Below, in pieces: positions 1 to 4,818 of a stretch of 7,770 bases of DNA (its first letter is position 1; each line of letters starts with the position of its first letter). Below the pieces are notes generated by a model. That model did no database searches. It saw only the letters and a program-made list of their open reading frames with translations, and had not been told where the DNA came from. The position numbers and the translations under genes were made by a program. This DNA is from JBFHER01 sp041584055 (lineage in GTDB: Bacteria > Bacteroidota > Bacteroidia > Bacteroidales > UBA5342), in contig JBFHER010000176.1 of assembly GCA_041584055.1 (NCBI GenBank), forward strand, positions 1-7,770, written 5' to 3'.

Positions 1-83
1 AAAACCACTTCAGCATCTTTATCAACCTTGTTAACATAGCTATACCATATTTTAAAAAACAACTTGCGAAGTTTAAACATCAT
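1..83 (-). CDS. 5' fragment of a gene cut by the window edge; possible SAM-dependent methyltransferase N-terminus
   Basis: Reading leftwards from ATG at 83 (or the adjacent ATG at 80) there is an open frame with no stop to base 1, giving 27 codons. It begins MMFKLRKLFFKIWYSY and continues with VNKVDKDAEVV. The basic, aromatic start followed by W-Y-x-Y-V and a D-K-x-A-E-V-V segment resembles, from memory, the N-terminus of a group of class I SAM-dependent methyltransferases. In these a similar stretch precedes an F-(M/I)-N-(Y/W)-(G/A)-Y motif. That motif and the SAM-binding GxGxG would lie outside the window, so the assignment is tentative. The reading frame itself is likely to be coding, because its composition is protein-like and it starts just after an intergenic gap. 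The gene follows the receptor gene on the same strand after 153 bases with no obvious terminator between, so read-through is possible. Only the presence of a gene is reasonably supported, not its function. Confidence 0.5.
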   Translation of the reverse strand, partial: MMFKLRKLFFKIWYSYVNKVDKDAEVV

Positions 84-107
84 TATCGATTTTAGTAAGT
101 TGGAATC

Positions 108-136
108 AACAATGATAATCAAAACAAACCATTGTT
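108..136. repeat. 7-bp inverted repeat AACAATG-N15-CATTGTT upstream of the partial gene
   Basis: AACAATG at 108-114 is exactly complementary to CATTGTT at 130-136, with an AT-rich 15-base spacer. It lies 25 bases upstream of the minus-strand start at 83, where an operator or 5'-leader hairpin would be placed. The region is AT-rich, so a chance match is quite possible. The rest of the 84-236 gap holds nothing else I can name, and no clear terminator for the receptor gene. Confidence 0.25.
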
Positions 137-236
137 AGTCATAAAAGTATTAAAATCACCCTATTTTGTCAGGTAGCTTTTGTTTTCTGCTTGTGACTGC
201 TGGAGTTAAAACGGCAAGAGTAGTCTGTTCCTGAAG

Positions 237-2663
237 CTAAAACTTATATTTAAATCCAATGCGAATGACCTGTGTTTCATAATAATTTTCATAACGTACA
301 GTAAATCCTTCAGCCTCTATTTCCTGACGCAGGCCATATTGATTCAACATATCCGTGAAAGACAGATTGAGTTCGCCTTTTTTATGTAAGATCAGCTTTT
401 TTATCCCAAGATCCAAAGAACTTCTGGACAGCTCTTTTCCTTGTGGGATATTCCTTGGTGCAATGTAAACGCCTGTAAGTTGAATGTGCACATCATTCTT
501 AAGATTAAACGTCGTGTTCAATTTCATATCCAGCGTGTAATCCAGGGACTCCTCGATTTCAAAGCTGTGCTTATATGGGAAAAGAATCTCTCCCAAATAG
601 GCATGAATGTTGTTCTCAAAGAAATTAAAACTTCCGTTAATTTTCAATATATCAGAAACGGATTGACTAAAAACAAGTTCCATCCCTTTGTTCGTAGAAC
701 TTCCTGTATTAGCATAGCTTTTAATAATCACCTCATAAAGTTCATTGGTATTATCTATGGAATAGATACGCATGAACGGACTCATCGTAGAACGATAATA
801 GGCTGACAGGAATACGGAACCACTTTCCCAAATTGTTTTATAGGCTAGTTCAAACGATTGGGTAAATTGAGGTCGAAGGTAGGGATTGCCCACTTTTAGC
901 AGCTCATGATCATCGGATTTAGCAAACATTCTTAACTCCGGTTCTCCTGGACGGTCTATGCGGCGGTTATAGAACGCTGAGAGTTTATTTCTCGCATTGA
1001 ATTTATAGGTGATGCGGACGTTTGGGAAAAATTCAAGATAATTGTAAGAATCATTTTTATTAAAATACATGTTTGCGGGATCCATCTCATAATAAACCTG
1101 TGTATATTCTGTTCGTATACCAGCTTCTATGTCATAGGTCCTTTTTTCATGTACCAGATTTAGATAAGCACCATAAACGGACTCTCCCCATTGCGACCAT
1201 GAACCCATCCCGGGATATACGATGGAGTTTTCACCCCGATCTACCTGATAGTCAACAGGGAGACTTCTTATTTGCATTTTTGTGCCGGTTTCGATCCTGC
1301 CACTGCGTAATGGGCGGGTGTAGTCAACCGATGCAAGGCTGGTATGTTCTGTGGCAAGGATGGCTGTCACATCTCGTCCTCCGGTTCTGACAGATGAGCT
1401 ATCGTTGATGTAGTAGGTTTCATCCTCCCAGCCCTTGGTGTACTGAAGGTTTGCCTGTAATTTGTGACCCGCTTGAGGAAATCTGTGTTCATAGTTCAGG
1501 GCATAGTTCATGTAGCCGGTAATCTCTTCCTCGTTCCAGCTTATGTATCTGTAACGTTTGTTGGTAAGCATGTTGATATATGGGACCTGTGCGCTGTCAA
1601 TGTGATGCTCCCAGTCGTAAATGCCTGAAAATGAAATCTTGTTTCGGTCGTCAATGGCATAATCGATTCCTCCTTTTATAATGTAATGACTTTGCTTTCT
1701 ATTTTCAGGAACTTGTGATGATGTGATTCTGCCATCGTCATAAAAACGTGTGGTAAACTCATTGTTAGGTAGTTTCTCCTGAAAAAGCACCTCCGATTGT
1801 AGATAGACATTGAACTTGTTGTTGTTGTAATTTAAATCCAGTCCCGGAATGTACTTCGGCGTCGGAGAGAAGCTGCCCAGTTCTGTTGGGAGATCTGCTT
1901 TGGCTTTGCTTATGGCTCCAAGACCATAGCTGATGGATGCACTTCCCGTTAATCCTTGCTGTTTTTCCTTTTTGTAGATGATATTGATGATGCCGGCCAT
2001 GCCTGCCGCATCATATTTTGCAGAAGGATTATTGATGATTTCTATCTTTTCAACATTGGCTGACGGAATATTATCCAGCCCTTTTTGGTTTCCAAATCCT
2101 GTCAGACTAGATTGCTTTCCATCCATCAATACAACAACTTTATCACTGCCTCTCAGCATCACTTTTCCTTCCTGATCGACGCTTATCCCGGGCATGGCCT
2201 TCATGGCGTCAAGAATAGATCCTCCAGCCTGAGAAAGGTTGTCATCCATCTGAAATATTTTTTTATCCAGTCCGCTTGCCGTTCCTGTTTGTTCACCCGC
2301 GACGGTTAAGTCTTTCAATTGATTGATTTGTGTTATGAGGAAAATACGTCCCAGGTCATAGTTCTGATTCAATTCTCCCACAAGAATTTCGGTGTCGTAA
2401 TTTTTGTATCCGATGAACGAAACATGCACGCTCAGTTCTCCCCTGGGCAATCCCTGGAGCACAAAACGACCTTTTTCTGAAGATATGCCACCACTTATTA
2501 AAATGCCTTCGCGAGACATGACGGACACTGATGCAAAGGAAATGGGTTTGTTTGTAGCCTCGTCCAGGATAATCCCGGAGAGGGTAGCTCCGTTTTGAGA
2601 AAACGATGTTGCCCATGACAAAGTAATCAATAAGATGCTTAGAAAGAATTTCATTATATTCAT
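237..2663 (-). CDS. TonB-dependent-receptor-like outer-membrane beta-barrel protein
   Basis: This is a predicted outer-membrane receptor or transporter of the Bacteroidetes type; its ligand is unknown. Residues 1-23 form a signal peptide (MKFFLSILLITLSWATSFSQ from Met4). Residues ~26-112 fit a CarboxypepD_reg-like domain: G-x-I-x-D-E-x-T-x-x-P-I-x-F-A-S-V near 30-46, then an S-F-I-G-Y stretch at 82-86. Residues ~128-231 fit the TonB plug: LDAMKAMPGISVD at 151-163, VMLRGSDKVVVLMDGK at 168-183, and IEIINNPSAKYDAAGMAGII at 207-226. The remainder alternates short beta-strand-like segments and ends in Phe (KYKF), as outer-membrane barrels do. The size and plug resemble the 'outer membrane beta-barrel family' (OMP_b-brl_3 type) rather than SusC, which is usually longer and paired with SusD; no SusD is present. 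Met4 is an equally good start, because a promoter-like element ends only 12 bases before Met1. The product is probably surface-exposed and TonB-driven, but no TonB box was confirmed. Confidence 0.9.
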   Translation of the reverse strand: MNIMKFFLSILLITLSWATSFSQNGATLSGIILDEATNKPISFASVSVMSREGILISGGISSEKGRFVLQGLPRGELSVHVSFIGYKNYDTEILVGELNQNYDLGRIFLITQINQLKDLTVAGEQTGTASGLDKKIFQMDDNLSQAGGSILDAMKAMPGISVDQEGKVMLRGSDKVVVLMDGKQSSLTGFGNQKGLDNIPSANVEKIEIINNPSAKYDAAGMAGIINIIYKKEKQQGLTGSASISYGLGAISKAKADLPTELGSFSPTPKYIPGLDLNYNNNKFNVYLQSEVLFQEKLPNNEFTTRFYDDGRITSSQVPENRKQSHYIIKGGIDYAIDDRNKISFSGIYDWEHHIDSAQVPYINMLTNKRYRYISWNEEEITGYMNYALNYEHRFPQAGHKLQANLQYTKGWEDETYYINDSSSVRTGGRDVTAILATEHTSLASVDYTRPLRSGRIETGTKMQIRSLPVDYQVDRGENSIVYPGMGSWSQWGESVYGAYLNLVHEKRTYDIEAGIRTEYTQVYYEMDPANMYFNKNDSYNYLEFFPNVRITYKFNARNKLSAFYNRRIDRPGEPELRMFAKSDDHELLKVGNPYLRPQFTQSFELAYKTIWESGSVFLSAYYRSTMSPFMRIYSIDNTNELYEVIIKSYANTGSSTNKGMELVFSQSVSDILKINGSFNFFENNIHAYLGEILFPYKHSFEIEESLDYTLDMKLNTTFNLKNDVHIQLTGVYIAPRNIPQGKELSRSSLDLGIKKLILHKKGELNLSFTDMLNQYGLRQEIEAEGFTVRYENYYETQVIRIGFKYKF

Positions 2664-2675
2664 TTATTTTAAAAT

Positions 2676-2683
2676 CAAAAGTA
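2676..2683 (-). promoter_or_regulatory. Candidate Bacteroidetes -7 promoter element (TACTTTTG) for the receptor gene
   Basis: On the minus strand the sequence reads TACTTTTG, an exact match to the Bacteroidetes -7 consensus TAnnTTTG. It ends 12 bases before the first ATG of the receptor. The predicted transcript start would fall about 6-8 bases before Met1 or 15-17 bases before Met4, which favours Met4 as the translation start. A TTG on the same strand (2700-2698) lies only 14 bases upstream, closer than the usual ~19, so the -33 element is weak. An eight-base consensus with two free positions can occur by chance. Confidence 0.4.
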
Positions 2684-2738
2684 TTATAAATTGCTGTCAA
2701 TTGTTCCTTCAGATACAATGTTTTAATTGAATTTGCCT

Positions 2739-2779
2739 TATTTTGCAGCGTTTTGCGCGTGATGCGTACTGCAAAAATA
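2739..2779. promoter_or_regulatory. Inverted repeat with promoter-like arms in the divergent intergenic region
   Basis: TTTTGCAG at 2741-2748 is exactly complementary to CTGCAAAA at 2769-2776, with 20 bases between them. Each arm overlaps a -7-like element pointing outward from the symmetric structure. On the plus strand TATTTTG (2739-2745) is one base short of TAnnTTTG and faces the nitroreductase gene. On the minus strand TATTTTTG (2779-2772) is an exact match and faces the receptor gene. The spacer contains a second TTTTGC (2751-2756). The site lies between two divergent start codons (2663 and 2804), so a shared operator or a pair of divergent promoters is plausible. This is inference from sequence symmetry only. 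Confidence 0.35.
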
Positions 2780-2803
2780 TATTCATAGAAATACAGTGAT
2801 GAT

Positions 2804-3637
2804 ATGCCTGAAATTCAGTTGGATGCATGTATTAAGTGCATGAAATGTGTTAATGATTGCCCTTCACAAGCCATTGAAATTGAAACTGGAAAAATAAATG
2901 ATAGCTGCATCCATTGCGGTCATTGCGTTGCAATATGTCCGGTGGCTTGCGTGTTGCCCGATTCCGGTGATGTGATTTCCTTGCCACCATCAGGCATTAC
3001 AGCAGAGAGTTTTAGTCCTTTCATAGCAGGCATACGAAGTTGTCGTCATTATAAAAAAAAGAGCGTTCCCAAGGCCATGCTGGATGATCTCATATATCAA
3101 ATGAAGCATTACTCCTCTGCCAGTAATCGCCGACCGGTCGAGATCACAGTGATACAATCGCCCGAGAAAGTGCAACGACTCAACGATGCGACCACAAAGG
3201 CAATGCTAAAAACACTTAGTATGATCACCAATCCTTTTATTAAAATTGGTGTCAAGCTATTGATGCCTTCCATGGATGTGTCATCGCTGCTTGCTTATAA
3301 AGAAAAATTTATTGCCAGACAAGTTACAAACAATTCTCAAATCTGCCACAATGCACCTTTGGTGATGTTGTTTCACGCCCCCAAAAGTAAGTTTGGCATG
3401 GCGAAGGAAGATGCATTAATTTGGGCCACAAATACTGTGAATTATGCCGCATCCATGGGACTGGGATCCTGCCATATTGGGTTTATCGTAAAAGCCATGG
3501 AGCGTAGCAAATCGTTGCGTTCCGAATTTTGTATTCCCAATGGTCATGTGGTGCATGCAGCTTTGGTCATTGGTTATCCAAACGTTCATTATATACACGA
3601 AACATCCAGACAACCGCCTGTTTTTAAGGTGATTTAA
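2804..3637 (+). CDS. Ferredoxin-nitroreductase fusion (2[4Fe-4S] domain plus FMN nitroreductase domain)
   Basis: This is a predicted cytoplasmic flavin oxidoreductase with its own electron-transfer module. Residues 1-50 form a bacterial-type 2[4Fe-4S] ferredoxin. The first cluster motif is C9-x2-C12-x2-C15-x3-C19-P and the second is C35-x2-C38-x2-C41-x3-C45-P; all eight ligands are present. From about residue 70 a nitroreductase-family domain begins with the usual early basic motif (G76-I-R78-S-C-R81-H-Y), where arginines contact the FMN phosphate in known members. A helix rich in small residues follows, leading to G219-L-G-S-C-H-I-G226, typical of the later FMN-contacting part. At 277 residues it has the usual length for this fusion, which is common in anaerobes and Bacteroidetes. 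The physiological substrate is not known; nitro compounds or quinone- or enone-like acceptors would be guesses. It is divergent from the receptor gene and convergent with the next gene. No strong ribosome binding site precedes the ATG. Confidence 0.9.
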   Translation: MPEIQLDACIKCMKCVNDCPSQAIEIETGKINDSCIHCGHCVAICPVACVLPDSGDVISLPPSGITAESFSPFIAGIRSCRHYKKKSVPKAMLDDLIYQMKHYSSASNRRPVEITVIQSPEKVQRLNDATTKAMLKTLSMITNPFIKIGVKLLMPSMDVSSLLAYKEKFIARQVTNNSQICHNAPLVMLFHAPKSKFGMAKEDALIWATNTVNYAASMGLGSCHIGFIVKAMERSKSLRSEFCIPNGHVVHAALVIGYPNVHYIHETSRQPPVFKVI

Positions 3638-3662
3638 GAGTCATTCGTTCCTCTTGACACAT

Positions 3663-3695
3663 AAAAAAAGGTGAATCATCTGATCCACCCTTTTA
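3663..3695. terminator. Bidirectional intrinsic terminator between convergent genes
   Basis: The 80-base gap between the two convergent stop codons holds an A-run, a hairpin and a T-run. On the minus strand GGTGGATCA pairs with TGATTCACC (one G-U pair, one bulged G), flanked by AAAA and seven T. On the plus strand the stem is followed by TTTTATT. The longer T-run on the minus strand suggests better termination for the lipoprotein gene, but both genes can use it. Confidence 0.75.
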
Positions 3696-3717
3696 TTGTT
3701 CGAACGTTTTGTATGAC

Positions 3718-4575
3718 TTATTCAGTCATGATCACTAAATATTTTGAAATGCTCCAGAACTCTGAAGGTGAATCAATAACCAGGGCATCAATCGTTTTCT
3801 CCGTATTCTCGAAATGATAGCTGCCTTCAGGATGAACGGTTAGTAACTTTGCTTTTGCAACACTTAGCTCAACGGACTGAAAACTGCGCTGATCCAGCAT
3901 AATAAATTTGGATTGATCCAGATTTTTGGCCAGACTCACGGTTTTACCCAATCCTAAGAAACCACCCGTTTTAACGGCCAGCTCATTGGCTATCAACGAG
4001 TCTTTGCTTCCAAAGGTGTACCATACCTGATTCATTTTATCCTCCCTTGCCAACAAGGCCTGAGATTTTAACTCGCTTTCAGCTTTTAAAGCATCCACTG
4101 AAGATTTGAGTTCTGATACATCAATGTTTAAATTTGTAATTTTGTCATTCAGATCAGCAATAACAGCATCTTTTTCAAGCAATTGTTTTTCCATCAGTTC
4201 AATTGACTGTGCAAGTGCTTTGTTGCTTTTTAAGTCTTTACTTCGCAACCATTTCAGATCAGTCACAAGCTTTTTATTTTTTTCCAGCAATTTTTGCATG
4301 TAACTAAAATCATTGATAATCTGTTCTTTGGTGGAAACAGACATCTCGGAATTGTCTGACTTAATAGAGATCAGCCCTTCGATGGCCTTGATGGAATCTA
4401 AATTCATCTGTATCTCATTGAAATCTTCCAGAAAATGATTGATTTCAGCTTCGCGTGTTGCAACAACGGCATTGAGGCTATCACGTGTGGCTGCTAATTC
4501 CTCAGCATGCTTTGTTTTTGTCATACAGGACGTAACTGAAAGAATCAACGCTGTAATAAAGAGTAATTGTTTCAT
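3718..4575 (-). CDS. Coiled-coil lipoprotein with a conserved-looking C-terminal domain
   Basis: This is a predicted lipoprotein of unknown function. Residues 1-17 are a lipoprotein signal peptide (MKQLLFITALILSVTSC) with lipobox V-T-S-C17, so the mature protein should be anchored to a membrane through Cys17. Residues ~22-180 are highly charged and leucine/isoleucine-rich with heptad-like spacing, which predicts a long coiled coil. From about residue 184 a compact C-terminal domain begins: V-W-Y-T-F-G-S-K-D-S-L, then G-G-F-L-G-L-G-K-T-V-S-L, H-P-E-G-S-Y, and finally S-E-F-W-S-I-S-K-Y-L-V-I near the end. I recall this arrangement from a widespread group of ~300-residue Bacteroidetes proteins, some labelled as Cbp1-like collagen-binding adhesins. 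That label is from memory and should not be taken as a demonstrated function. The gene has its own exact -7 element 25 bases upstream and a terminator downstream, so it is probably transcribed alone. Confidence 0.85.
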   Translation of the reverse strand: MKQLLFITALILSVTSCMTKTKHAEELAATRDSLNAVVATREAEINHFLEDFNEIQMNLDSIKAIEGLISIKSDNSEMSVSTKEQIINDFSYMQKLLEKNKKLVTDLKWLRSKDLKSNKALAQSIELMEKQLLEKDAVIADLNDKITNLNIDVSELKSSVDALKAESELKSQALLAREDKMNQVWYTFGSKDSLIANELAVKTGGFLGLGKTVSLAKNLDQSKFIMLDQRSFQSVELSVAKAKLLTVHPEGSYHFENTEKTIDALVIDSPSEFWSISKYLVIMTE

Positions 4576-4600
4576 GGAATGCGTATTTTAAAGTTTACTA

Positions 4601-4608
4601 CAAATTTA
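4601..4608 (-). promoter_or_regulatory. Candidate -7 promoter element (TAAATTTG) for the coiled-coil lipoprotein gene
   Basis: The minus strand reads TAAATTTG, an exact TAnnTTTG match, ending 25 bases before the ATG. It predicts a leader of roughly 19 bases. No clean TTG is seen at the -33 position, where the minus strand reads TGTGTTTA. A 7-bp inverted repeat, TGTGTTT (4610-4616) and AAACACA (4625-4631), fills the stretch just upstream and could be an operator or a chance match in AT-rich DNA. For the opposite gene at 4819 I see only a 7/8 match, TAAATTTC at 4693-4700. Confidence 0.45.
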
Positions 4609-4818
4609 GTGTGTTTTTAACGCTAAACACATGATTTGACAGTTTTTATAAAATAAAAATAAAGACACGCGTTTTTTAATTTATGTGTTAGTTAAATTTC
4701 AATCTTTTAAAATAAATAAACATTTATTAGAACATACCTGTTATAGTGATGAAATTTTACCCTTCGATTTCACCCCACGCTGTATTAATCTATCGTTTCA
4801 TTAAATTTAAAAATTACC

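Noticed and set aside
61..73. AACTT-GCG-AAGTT inverted repeat near the left end
   Set aside because: The 5-bp stem lies inside the predicted coding start of the partial gene and is too short to claim.
1073..1390. A 105-codon plus-strand open frame inside the receptor gene
   Set aside because: It is antisense to the receptor's beta-barrel coding sequence and has a composition unlike the neighbouring proteins. It is a shadow frame.
237..2663. SusC of a polysaccharide utilisation locus
   Set aside because: The receptor is shorter than typical SusC proteins, no susD-like gene is adjacent, and no glycan-degrading enzyme is in the window.
2356..2718. A 120-codon minus-strand open frame overlapping the start of the receptor gene
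   Set aside because: It lies in another frame of a well-supported gene, and its protein is rich in Arg, His and Cys with no recognisable domain, so it is a shadow.
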